From Yersinia enterocolitica subsp. enterocolitica (GTDB lineage: Bacteria > Pseudomonadota > Gammaproteobacteria > Enterobacterales > Enterobacteriaceae): 64,000 nt of DNA. A program made the translations under genes and the position numbers. Below are positions 46,342 through 54,189 of this stretch, piece after piece. The stretch is taken from positions 3,100,001 to 3,164,000 of the forward strand of contig NZ_LR590469.1 of NCBI RefSeq assembly GCF_901472495.1, read 5' to 3'. Positions within the stretch are counted from its first letter, which is position 1. Every line of letters begins with the position of its first letter. Under the pieces are notes generated by a model. That model did not search any database. It was given only the letters and a program-made list of their open reading frames with translations, and was not told the DNA's origin.

Positions 46342-46362
46342 GCCCGAACACAATGTCCGGGC
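46342..46362. terminator. Hairpin downstream of yhjJ, next to the C4-like element
   Basis: GCCCGAACA and TGTCCGGGC form a 9-bp stem (one G-T pair) with a 3-base loop, 26 bases after the yhjJ stop. It may end yhjJ or kdgK transcripts, or be part of the C4-like RNA leader. Confidence 0.5.
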
Positions 46363-46388
46363 TTATTCATAACGACGTAATATTTTGC

Positions 46389-47894
46389 TTATTGCGCTGT
46401 TGTGGGTATCGCGGACGCGGCTTCAGCAGCACCTGCCGCAGCTGGTGCTGCATCTTCTGGCACCACGGTATGTGGTGTCATAATCGCGTTATAGGCATCT
46501 TGCAGCGCTTTCACATTCACTTCTGGCTCACCTTTGGGCTGGGTCAGAATCAGCGTGGTATCTTGCGATAATTGCTGCTTCAATTCCTGATTTAGCTCCG
46601 CCAACGTCAGCCCTGACAAAAATGCCTGCCGTAGCTTCTGATACTGTTCTGGCGCAATATCCACCACACCACTTTGCTGTGAACGCAGACGCTGACTCAT
46701 CAAAATATCAGTATCTGTACGAGCATAAGTGGCAAATAACTTACTGAGTTGATCGTTTTTCTGCACCATCAAGGCATCGAACTCAGTCTGGCTCAGGCCA
46801 TTGGTGCGCAAGCTGACCAGTTCGCGCGCCACAAAATTCATGCCCGACGTCAGATTTTCAGTTGGTGTATTCAGGTGAATAGCACATTGAGCACGCTGAT
46901 ATTGCACCCGGCAATCAAAGCCCAACTTCAGGTTCTTCTGATCACTTTTTTCCAGCACTTGTTGAACATGCCAGAATAGTGCCTCACGGGCTAAATCACT
47001 GCGCCAGTAGCGGCTTAACGCAACGGAGTCCTGAATCGGATGCCAAGGGGTATCCCACATTAATGATAATGTGTCTTGTGTCGCCTGCTCACTCATCAAG
47101 CTCACCGGCTCTGGTGGCAGTGGCGCTAGCATCGCGATAGGTGCCGGCGTTGTACGTTTCCCTTTCAACTCAGAGAATGTTTTGCCAATTTGGGCAGCAA
47201 TACTGCGGCTATCAACATTACCCACCACATACAATGTCATGGCATCCGGGGTATACCATTGCTGATAAAACTGTTTCAGTTTCTCGATATCTACTGGTTT
47301 TGCCACTGGCTGGCCGGGATCATGTCCCATCAGAGAAGAGCCTTTAAGGCGGTAACGCCACCAAGGTTCCTGAATATTTTGCGGGAATGTGGCAATAGGA
47401 TCGGTTGCACTATTCAGTGCTGCATTGACAGTCGGTTCACTGATAGCCAGTTTGCCACTGGTATCGGATAACCACGCCAGGGCTTCTTTCATCAAATCGG
47501 GGCGGTTATTGGGCAAACTCAAACTGTATAAGGTGAAATCATAAGATGTAATAGCCGGTGGCAACGGACGATCGTTATCGACCCCTTGCTGCCATAGAGA
47601 CTGAAGCTGGGCAGGAGTAAAACTCGCGCTGCTCATTAATGCCAGGCGCGGTAACAGATGGGCAAAACCAACGTGTTGTGCGCTCTCAGATAATGAGCCA
47701 GTATTAACCACCAGACGTAACTCGATCCGATCGCTAGGGCGCTGCGGTGTCGCTAGCAACTGCCATGAAAACCCGTTTTCTAATTTTCCCTGCTGCCAGG
47801 CAGGATCGGGTTGTAGTGCTTCAGCCTGCACATTACTGCTGGCGGCAGCCAACAATAATCCACCAACTATGAGACGAATTCTGGTGCCCTGCAT
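46389..47894 (-). CDS. yhjJ: Periplasmic M16-family peptidase-like protein, active site lost
   Basis: A 501-residue protein with an N-terminal signal peptide (about 1-24, cleavage near VQA-EAL) and two M16 (insulinase-type) halves. In active M16 enzymes the zinc motif is HxxEH; here the corresponding place reads VGFAHLLPRL, without the paired histidines and glutamate, so it should not be a protease. This loss is also known for E. coli YhjJ. An alanine/proline-rich tail ends the protein. Function unknown. Conserved position between kdgK and dctA. Confidence 0.9.
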   Translation of the reverse strand: MQGTRIRLIVGGLLLAAASSNVQAEALQPDPAWQQGKLENGFSWQLLATPQRPSDRIELRLVVNTGSLSESAQHVGFAHLLPRLALMSSASFTPAQLQSLWQQGVDNDRPLPPAITSYDFTLYSLSLPNNRPDLMKEALAWLSDTSGKLAISEPTVNAALNSATDPIATFPQNIQEPWWRYRLKGSSLMGHDPGQPVAKPVDIEKLKQFYQQWYTPDAMTLYVVGNVDSRSIAAQIGKTFSELKGKRTTPAPIAMLAPLPPEPVSLMSEQATQDTLSLMWDTPWHPIQDSVALSRYWRSDLAREALFWHVQQVLEKSDQKNLKLGFDCRVQYQRAQCAIHLNTPTENLTSGMNFVARELVSLRTNGLSQTEFDALMVQKNDQLSKLFATYARTDTDILMSQRLRSQQSGVVDIAPEQYQKLRQAFLSGLTLAELNQELKQQLSQDTTLILTQPKGEPEVNVKALQDAYNAIMTPHTVVPEDAAPAAAGAAEAASAIPTTAQ

Positions 47895-47926
47895 GTGAAC
47901 CCCTACTTAATAAACTATCCAAATTT

Positions 47927-48052
47927 GACCCTTCTTACTTGAAGTTGCAGCGGTGTTAGCGGCTTTCCTTCACCCGAATCACTGACTTGAGTCAACTCAT
48001 CGGGATTCACTCATTTGCTGCCTACCTGCAACCCCAATGACTTTGGGTATAA
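47927..48052. repeat. ERIC-like element, variant type
   Basis: A 126-bp imperfect palindrome between yhjJ and dctA. Its centre, CACCCGAATCACTGACTTGAG followed by TCAACTCATCGGGATTCACTC, is the ERIC centre with several changes, and the reverse complement matches the units of the tandem array at 53632-54174 closely. The 413-base gap (47895-48307) otherwise holds only the dctA-side hairpin and no open frame of interest. Confidence 0.85.
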
Positions 48053-48235
48053 ACAATGCAATCCTTACGTGAACCATGCGTGTTTTCATGCAAATTGTCA
48101 CAGTGAGAGCGGAACGTGGGAGTGTACCATTCTGTTAGACCGCATGCTTTTGTGGATGTCACTCATCAGAGTAAAAAATAGTATCTAAATGGTAATTAAC
48201 ACAAGAAATGATATCGCGGGGGTGATCACGAGGTG

Positions 48236-48264
48236 CTACCGGTGGCCATGTTAGCCACCGGTAG
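48236..48264 (-). terminator. Hairpin downstream of dctA
   Basis: CTACCGGTGGC-CATGTTA-GCCACCGGTAG is a perfect 11-bp stem 44 bases after the dctA stop. No T-run follows, so termination may be aided by other factors. Confidence 0.6.
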
Positions 48265-48307
48265 TGAATCGAATAGACAAATGACTTAATGTTTTATTCT
48301 GAGCGAA

Positions 48308-49600
48308 TCAAGCAGATGTGCTGCTCTTTATCTCTTTATTCGGTAAGGTTTTATTTGATAACACCGCTTGTAGCTGATCGTTATCCAACTGGTTACACCA
48401 TTTCGCGACAACAATGGTTGCAACCCCATTCCCCACCAGATTAGTCAGCGCACGGGCTTCCGACATAAAGCGGTCGATACCCAGAATCAGCGCCAAACCT
48501 GCCAATGGTAAATGCCCAACCGCAGAGATGGTGGCCGCCAACACGATAAAGCCGCTACCTGTAACCCCTGCGGCACCTTTTGAGGAGAGCAACAGCACCA
48601 CCAATAAGGTCACCTGATGAATAACATCCATATGGGTATTGGTAGCCTGGGCAATAAATACCGCCGCCATCGTCAGATAAATAGAGGTTCCGTCCAGGTT
48701 AAACGAGTAACCGGTCGGGATAACCAAGCCCACCACAGACTTCTTACACCCCGCTTTCTCCATCTTATCCAGCATGCGCGGCAACACAGACTCTGAAGAT
48801 GATGTCCCTAACACGATCAACAACTCTTCTTTTATATAACGGATAAATTTGAAGATATTAAAGCCATTGAATTTCGCGATAGAACCCAGCACCACCACCA
48901 CAAACAACACGCAGGTTATGTAGAAGCAGATAATCAACTGACCCAACTGCACCAAGCTACCCACACCGTACTTACCAATAGTAAAGGCCATTGCACCGAA
49001 AGCCCCGATAGGTGCCAGGCGCATAATCATATTGATAATGCCGAAGATAACGCGGGAGAAGCTCTCGATAACATTAAAGATAAGCTGACCTTTTTCACCC
49101 AGACGATGCAGGGCAAAACCGAACAGAACAGCAAACAGTAAGACTTGCAGAATGTTGCCACTGGCAAAGGCACCCACTACGCTGCCAGGAATGATATCCA
49201 GCAAGAAAGGTATAATTCCTTGCTGTGAGGCTTGCTCGGCATAAAGTGCAACCGCCTTGGCATCCAGTGTCGCCGGGTCGATATTCATACCAGCACCGGG
49301 TTGCACCACGTTAACAATCACCAAGCCAATCAGCAGTGCAATGGTACTGACAATCTCAAAATAAAGCAGCGCAATGGCACCGGTGCGGCCCACCGCTTTC
49401 ATACTTTCCATACCCGCAATACCGGTCACGACGGTACAGAAAATCACGGGCGCGATAATCATTTTAATTAGTTTAACAAATCCATCACCCAAAGGTTTCA
49501 TCTGAGCGCCGAGCTCCGGGTAAAAGTGCCCCAATAATACGCCCAAGGTAATCGCCGTTAACACCTGAAAATAAAGACTTTTAAATACTGAAGCTTTCAT
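48308..49600 (-). CDS. dctA: C4-dicarboxylate:cation symporter
   Basis: A 430-residue DAACS-family membrane protein (E. coli DctA has 428). Signatures include LGTSSSESVLPRML near residue 270, GYSFNLDGTSIYLTMA near 300, and the substrate-site segment DRFMSEARALTNLVGN near 375. The open frame extends 48 codons upstream, but MKASVFKSLYFQVLT is the family start and fixes 49600. It imports succinate, fumarate, malate and orotate aerobically. Synteny with yhjJ and the EAL gene matches E. coli. Confidence 0.94.
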   Translation of the reverse strand: MKASVFKSLYFQVLTAITLGVLLGHFYPELGAQMKPLGDGFVKLIKMIIAPVIFCTVVTGIAGMESMKAVGRTGAIALLYFEIVSTIALLIGLVIVNVVQPGAGMNIDPATLDAKAVALYAEQASQQGIIPFLLDIIPGSVVGAFASGNILQVLLFAVLFGFALHRLGEKGQLIFNVIESFSRVIFGIINMIMRLAPIGAFGAMAFTIGKYGVGSLVQLGQLIICFYITCVLFVVVVLGSIAKFNGFNIFKFIRYIKEELLIVLGTSSSESVLPRMLDKMEKAGCKKSVVGLVIPTGYSFNLDGTSIYLTMAAVFIAQATNTHMDVIHQVTLLVVLLLSSKGAAGVTGSGFIVLAATISAVGHLPLAGLALILGIDRFMSEARALTNLVGNGVATIVVAKWCNQLDNDQLQAVLSNKTLPNKEIKSSTSA

Positions 49601-49977
49601 AACTATGTCCTTTTGGGTAAATACACGGCAGCCTGTCGCTTTGCTCTCTGTGATGATTGAGTGACACTTCTTTTTTATCCGTGCTTGCGCGGAAAATAAC
49701 ACCCTCATAACAATATGGAAATTATTAGTTGCACTGGATTGCACCCTAAATGCGAAATTAAGAACTGAAACGCTTCAAGCGGCAGCAACAATGGGAATTC
49801 AGTCAAATCAACCAGACAATTAACTCAAAATGATTAGCTACAAGAATGAATGGAAAAGAAACAACCAACAGAAGTGAGGGTTTATCGGAATGAATGATTT
49901 TTGAAGGGAACGTTTGACGGGTAGTTGCCCCCTTTTGAGGGTAGGGAAAGGGGGCTATTTAGCAAAAATAGTCTGGG
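49601..49977. other. 377-base region between dctA and the CBM32 gene
   Basis: Contains the dctA promoter and, at 49927-49955, a hairpin with a 9-bp stem (GCCCCCTTT / AAAGGGGGC) that lies 23 bases after the stop of the CBM32 gene and probably ends the pectin operon. No open frame with similarity. Confidence 0.55.
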
Positions 49978-50457
49978 TTATTTGATGGCCCGACTGGGTA
50001 GCGCAGCAGCACTATTAATCGCAATTTCGTTAATGGCACTCCAGTTATTAACATCCGTACCGAAGGTATCCAATTTGATATATTTAGCTGTGACGGGAGT
50101 GAAAGTGAGTTTTTCACCATTTTTATCTGCGGAAGATGTTTCCAGACCTTCAGCCAATGGCTGCCAGTTCTTACCATCATTGGAGTAAAAAATGGAAAAC
50201 TTCAGTTTCCGCTCGGTGGGTTTAAACGGAACAATCAGAATATTTTCAATGGATTGTTCTTTATCCAGTTCAAGCTGTACCCAACTCTCGCCAGATGCCG
50301 CCCAACGCGTTTTAACATCACCATCAGCGATATTCGCCGGAACATGGCCTTTTTCACTGTCATAACCGGATGCCGTTACCGCAACAATTTGTGCCGCATA
50401 GCCAGATGCGCAAAACAACGAGCCGAGCAAAACTGTGGCTAAAACTTGTTTTTTCAT
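49978..50457 (-). CDS. Periplasmic CBM32 (F5/8 type C) polygalacturonate-binding protein
   Basis: A 159-residue protein with a signal peptide (MKKQVLATVLLGSLFCASGYA, cleaved before AQI) and a single discoidin-type carbohydrate-binding module of family 32 (about 25-155; SWVQLELDKEQSIENILI and AKYIKLDTFG are typical strands). The ATG at 50457 is preceded by AGGATAGG; an upstream in-frame ATG precedes no signal sequence. A protein of this type next to a family 2 pectate lyase is known from Y. enterocolitica as a periplasmic polygalacturonic-acid binder. It lies downstream of the lyase and porin genes on the same strand and probably holds pectin fragments in the periplasm for cleavage. Confidence 0.88.
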   Translation of the reverse strand: MKKQVLATVLLGSLFCASGYAAQIVAVTASGYDSEKGHVPANIADGDVKTRWAASGESWVQLELDKEQSIENILIVPFKPTERKLKFSIFYSNDGKNWQPLAEGLETSSADKNGEKLTFTPVTAKYIKLDTFGTDVNNWSAINEIAINSAAALPSRAIK

Positions 50458-50581
50458 CAACCTATCCTTTTTATCACGACGATGAGAACCCGTGGGTAAA
50501 AGCGCCGGGCAAGCAGACCCTGGGAAGCCGCTGCTCGGCACTTTTTACCAACAGCGGCCCCAGCACGGGCCGCTGTCGGGA

Positions 50582-52300
50582 CTATTTACGGCCGTTCGGT
50601 TGCAGCTTCTCGCCCACATTGAGCAAGAACAGTTCATTATCACGGGTTGACACTCGCGCTGAACCGTCATCCATTCGATAAGCCCCTTCCGTGAAACCCG
50701 CACCATTGAGGAAAGGTGCCACTGCCTGTGGTTTATTGCGCAATGACGCTTCCAGAGCCAACAGAGCGTAAGGTTCTATGGCATCAACATCGGCATATTG
50801 GCGATCAGGTGAGGCCATGAAGAAGCCGTCGATATAACGTGTTTTAATGATGTTATCGCCGATTTTCTCTGCCAGTTTTCGATAATCCGCCACCTGACTG
50901 GCATGGTAGAGATCCAACAAAGCAAACAAGGCGTAAGGATCACTGTTGGTGGTGTCCATATTGACTTTGACTTCTTTGCCCGGCGCAGTACCGATATCAC
51001 CCAGCCCCTGGTCGTTGGCAATACCACGGGCCACTTTCCACAGTAATGGGTCATTGTCGATAGCATAAGCACGCGCATAAGAAATCAGGAATTCATTACC
51101 TGCTTTGTATGGTTTGAGCACTGTGCCTTTTTTGCCGTAATAACCATCACGCGGCAGGGTGTAATTCGACAAATCCTGCCCGTTGGCTATCATTGGACGG
51201 AAGGTATTGTCTTGATCGTTATAGGCATATTTGGCGAATGCTTTCAGACCATCCACCGTCCATTTCAGCAAGTCCTGCCCCTGTGGACCTAAGTCTTTAC
51301 CCAATTGCAACTGCATCAAGGCATTTTCAGAATAAAGGGTGCTGGTGCGCCCTTTGAGCATCATATTGCCTTCCAGTGCTGCCGGGCCGAACTCTGGCCC
51401 AAACTGGCGCTGAGCGCGGTCACCGAATTTGGAATGGGTATCGGCATCATCAGTGGGTTCTTCACGTTTCAGGGCTTGTGTGAACTGATAAACACCGAGG
51501 CCCGTTTTGGCGTCACGCGGCAAAACATACTGATCGGCCAGGCGCTTAGCCCAAGTTAATGCGCCCTGATCTTGCTGGTGTTGGTAAAGCAGGGATGCGG
51601 AATAAATCAGATCATTCCCCGCATTAAGGAAACTCAATCCCTTGGTAGCAAAGAAAGGTGGCTGCTGCTCAAATTTGCTTTCCCACAGTGCGCCCATCGG
51701 TTTGCCATATTCACCGTGGCGGCTGGTTTCGAGAATACGCCAATCATAAACATGGGCATTCCAAAAACCACGAATAAAGCGAGCGGTGGCATCACTGTCG
51801 ACACTGAACATCAGGTCATAGTAGGGATAGGCATTTTTCAGCTCATGCACCCTCTCTTTTTCACTTGGCCCTTCTGGCTGGAGGGTTTTCAGATCCACAA
51901 ACCGGTGTCCTCCCCAATACAGTAAGCCACTCGGATCTTGATAGTTCTGGAAGTGATAGCGAACAATATCTTCAGCACGCTTCTGATAGCGCGGATCACC
52001 ACTGAGTTGGCTCAAGCCACTCATGACACGCATTAGATTTTGTTGTGCCGAAAAGTTTGATAATACTGCCCGACGGCCATCGGGGAATATCCATTCCAAT
52101 TGCTGTCCGGTTCGGGGGTCAACACCATCCGCCAGCAGCGGGCTGGGCTTATCACCGTGGTAAGTATCGGATGCCTTGTTTAATACATTATCGACATACT
52201 GTTTTACCACAGTCAGGCGGTCGGTATCCGCTGCCTGTCCGGCGGGTATATACAGCGTTGCCAGCGCTGCCATACTCAAAAATAACGCTCTTTTTTTCAT
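50582..52300 (-). CDS. pelY: Periplasmic pectate lyase, polysaccharide lyase family 2
   Basis: A 572-residue family 2 pectate lyase with a signal peptide (MKKRALFLSMAALATLYIPAGQA). The family is built on an (alpha/alpha)7 barrel; conserved segments include LYWGGHRFVDL near residue 135, HELKNAYPYYDL near 160 and TLYSENALMQLQLG near 330. Such enzymes cleave polygalacturonate and long oligogalacturonides by beta-elimination, often with manganese. The ATG at 52300 gives a proper signal peptide; the frame opens six codons earlier. It is between kdgM and the CBM32 gene, which suggests a three-gene uptake operon: porin, periplasmic enzyme, periplasmic binder. Confidence 0.92.
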   Translation of the reverse strand: MKKRALFLSMAALATLYIPAGQAADTDRLTVVKQYVDNVLNKASDTYHGDKPSPLLADGVDPRTGQQLEWIFPDGRRAVLSNFSAQQNLMRVMSGLSQLSGDPRYQKRAEDIVRYHFQNYQDPSGLLYWGGHRFVDLKTLQPEGPSEKERVHELKNAYPYYDLMFSVDSDATARFIRGFWNAHVYDWRILETSRHGEYGKPMGALWESKFEQQPPFFATKGLSFLNAGNDLIYSASLLYQHQQDQGALTWAKRLADQYVLPRDAKTGLGVYQFTQALKREEPTDDADTHSKFGDRAQRQFGPEFGPAALEGNMMLKGRTSTLYSENALMQLQLGKDLGPQGQDLLKWTVDGLKAFAKYAYNDQDNTFRPMIANGQDLSNYTLPRDGYYGKKGTVLKPYKAGNEFLISYARAYAIDNDPLLWKVARGIANDQGLGDIGTAPGKEVKVNMDTTNSDPYALFALLDLYHASQVADYRKLAEKIGDNIIKTRYIDGFFMASPDRQYADVDAIEPYALLALEASLRNKPQAVAPFLNGAGFTEGAYRMDDGSARVSTRDNELFLLNVGEKLQPNGRK

Positions 52301-52376
52301 TACTTCGTTACCTGTCAAAAATCGTTATAGCGAGGTGTGACCCCTAAGGTCAGAATTTAATTATTTCAACGCGGGA

Positions 52377-53081
52377 TCAGAAACTGTATTTGATACCTAC
52401 ACGGTAACGGGTTTGGCGCTCATCGGTATTTTTGCTACCGGAAACATTACCGATAGCCATATAAGGCGACCAGTTCTTATCCCACTTATACGTCAATTTA
52501 AAATCATGGGTCCAATCGTAATTTTCGTTATCCGATAAAATTACACCGGCTTTATTCGCTTGCTTGTAATCCAACTCATAGTCTAATTGGAAGTCTTTAT
52601 TGATTTTATAACTCAAAACACTCGTCAGATTATAACCATTTTCAGACGTGTCTTTTTTGGTATTAATATTGGCGCTGGTGCGTTTGTAATAAGGACGATA
52701 ACGCAATGAAACAGAGAGATCATCAGTGATATTTGCCTTACCACGCAGATAAGGACGATAGCTGTTAGCCGTCGAGCTTGAATCTAATGAGAAGCCTGGT
52801 TCGATAGAGAATGTTTTATCAATTTTATAGACATAGCTGGCAACTACTTCAGTGCCGTTACTCACACCTTCATGGAATGGCTTATCTTTGTCACTGCCGC
52901 TTTTCCACTTACCTTCCAGTGATAAACCGAAACCATTAGCAAAGCGGTGAGACATTAATAAGCGGTCTTTGTGATTATTACCACTTTGGTCTTGTGTTTC
53001 ATGACGATAGTCAATAGTTACTGCCATTGCGCTGGTGCTGATAAGTGATGCCACTGCCAGAGATAATAATTTAAATTTCAT
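52377..53081 (-). CDS. kdgM: Oligogalacturonate-specific outer-membrane porin
   Basis: A 234-residue KdgM-family porin, the normal length. It has a signal peptide (MKFKLLSLAVASLISTSAMA, cleaved before VTI) and then alternating beta strands ending in a C-terminal phenylalanine (YRVGIKYSF), the outer-membrane targeting signal. KdgM channels take up oligogalacturonides. It is first in the operon with the lyase and CBM32 genes. The upstream gap contains a weak KdgR-like and a CRP-like motif, the two regulators that control kdgM in pectinolytic enterobacteria. Confidence 0.93.
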   Translation of the reverse strand: MKFKLLSLAVASLISTSAMAVTIDYRHETQDQSGNNHKDRLLMSHRFANGFGLSLEGKWKSGSDKDKPFHEGVSNGTEVVASYVYKIDKTFSIEPGFSLDSSSTANSYRPYLRGKANITDDLSVSLRYRPYYKRTSANINTKKDTSENGYNLTSVLSYKINKDFQLDYELDYKQANKAGVILSDNENYDWTHDFKLTYKWDKNWSPYMAIGNVSGSKNTDERQTRYRVGIKYSF

Positions 53082-53631
53082 TACAGTTACCTTATTTTAA
53101 TAAATAACATTAATTATTATGATAAATATAAATCTCACTTATGAAACGCCATTCTATTTATTTTGATATAAAGTTCCGAGATCCATGGCTAATAGTTGGA
53201 AATTAATAGAACCAATATCAATTTATGTGACAGGGTTCAAAGTAAATAGTTTTTACTAATGCACTGACACTGTAAGTTTTTTGTTATAGCCTAGAGATAG
53301 CAAGGGGTAGGACTATTTCGAAGGGGATCGCCTTCGAATTAAATAGTCTTGACTAGGTAGGTATTAATATTGTATATGTGGCTGAATAAATAAAATAGAT
53401 GTCAGTCGAATATTTTCTTATCGGTATTATTGTTGGTTTTAATCACTTTTATATAATAACGTTATTTTCGCAGAGGATAATTTGGCAATCAATACACACC
53501 AAAGTATGGCGAAGTGGGTATTTTAGATTAAAATCTATTTTTATTTAATATAGGGAAGGATAATATTTTGGTCGTTCCTATTTAGATGAAAATACTGATA
53601 TTCGACTAAAACCCAGTGATTAAGCACAAAT
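53082..53631. promoter_or_regulatory. kdgM upstream region with possible KdgR and CRP motifs and a large inverted repeat
   Basis: About 60-80 bases upstream of kdgM, TTATGAAACGCCATTCTATTT (from 53139) has one good KdgR half-site (TGAAAC) and a poor second half. TGTGA-CAGGGT-TCAAA at 53226-53241 is a CRP-like half match. At 53311-53348, GACTATTTCGAAGG and CCTTCG-AATT-AAATAGTC form a 14-bp stem with a 4-base bulge and 6-base loop, purpose unknown. The part 53400-53630 is AT-rich with no clear gene. Confidence 0.4.
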
Positions 53632-54189
53632 CAAGTCAGTGATTCGGGTAAGTGAGAGAAGCTAACACAGCTGTAGCGTCGTGAACGCAGGGTAATACCC
53701 AAAGCCATTGGTGTTACAGCAAGGCAGCGAGCGAAGGCATCCCGATGAGCTGACTCAAGTCAGTGATTCAGGTAAGTGAGAGAAGCTAACACCGCTGTAG
53801 CGTCGTGAACGCAGGGTGATACCCAAAGCCATTGGTGTTACAGCAAGGCAGCGAGCGAAGGCATCCCGATGAGCTGACTCAAGTCAGTGATTCAGGTAAG
53901 TGAGCGAAGCTAACACCGCTGTAGCGTCGTGAACGCAGGGTAATACCCAAAGCCATTGGTGTTACAGCAAGGCAGCGAGCGAAGGCATCCCGATGAGCTG
54001 ACTCAAGTCAGTGATTCGGGTAAGTGAGAGAAGCTAACACAGCTGTAGCGTCGTAAACGCAAGGTGATACCCAAAGCCATTGGTGTTACAGCAAGGCAGC
54101 GAGCGAAGGCATCCCGATGAGCTGACTCAAGTCAGTGATTCGGGTAAGTGAGAGAAGCTAACACAGCTGTAGCGTCAAGGGCGCAGGGT
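53632..54189. repeat. Tandem array of ERIC-like repeats, four full units plus a partial fifth
   Basis: The unit beginning CAAGTCAGTGATTC starts at 53632, 53756, 53880, 54004 and 54128, exactly 124 bases apart. Units are almost identical; differences are few (GGGTAAG versus CAGGTAAG, ACAGCTG versus ACCGCTG, GTGAACG versus GTAAACG). Each unit is a complete ERIC-like palindrome in sequence content, matching the reverse complement of 47927-48052. The fifth copy breaks off after about 60 bases inside the 3' end of the EAL gene. There are no spacers, so it is not a CRISPR. Confidence 0.9.

Noticed and set aside
46161..46370. 69-codon open frame on the minus strand between kdgK and yhjJ
   Set aside because: It runs through the C4-like RNA and then antisense into the end of kdgK; the peptide is better explained by the RNA sequence than by a gene.
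49601..49744. 48-codon N-terminal extension of dctA
   Set aside because: The family start is at 49600 and the extension lacks similarity to other DctA proteins.
53632..54189. Possible CRISPR array
   Set aside because: The 124-base units are contiguous with no unique spacers and match ERIC-type elements elsewhere in the window; no cas genes.
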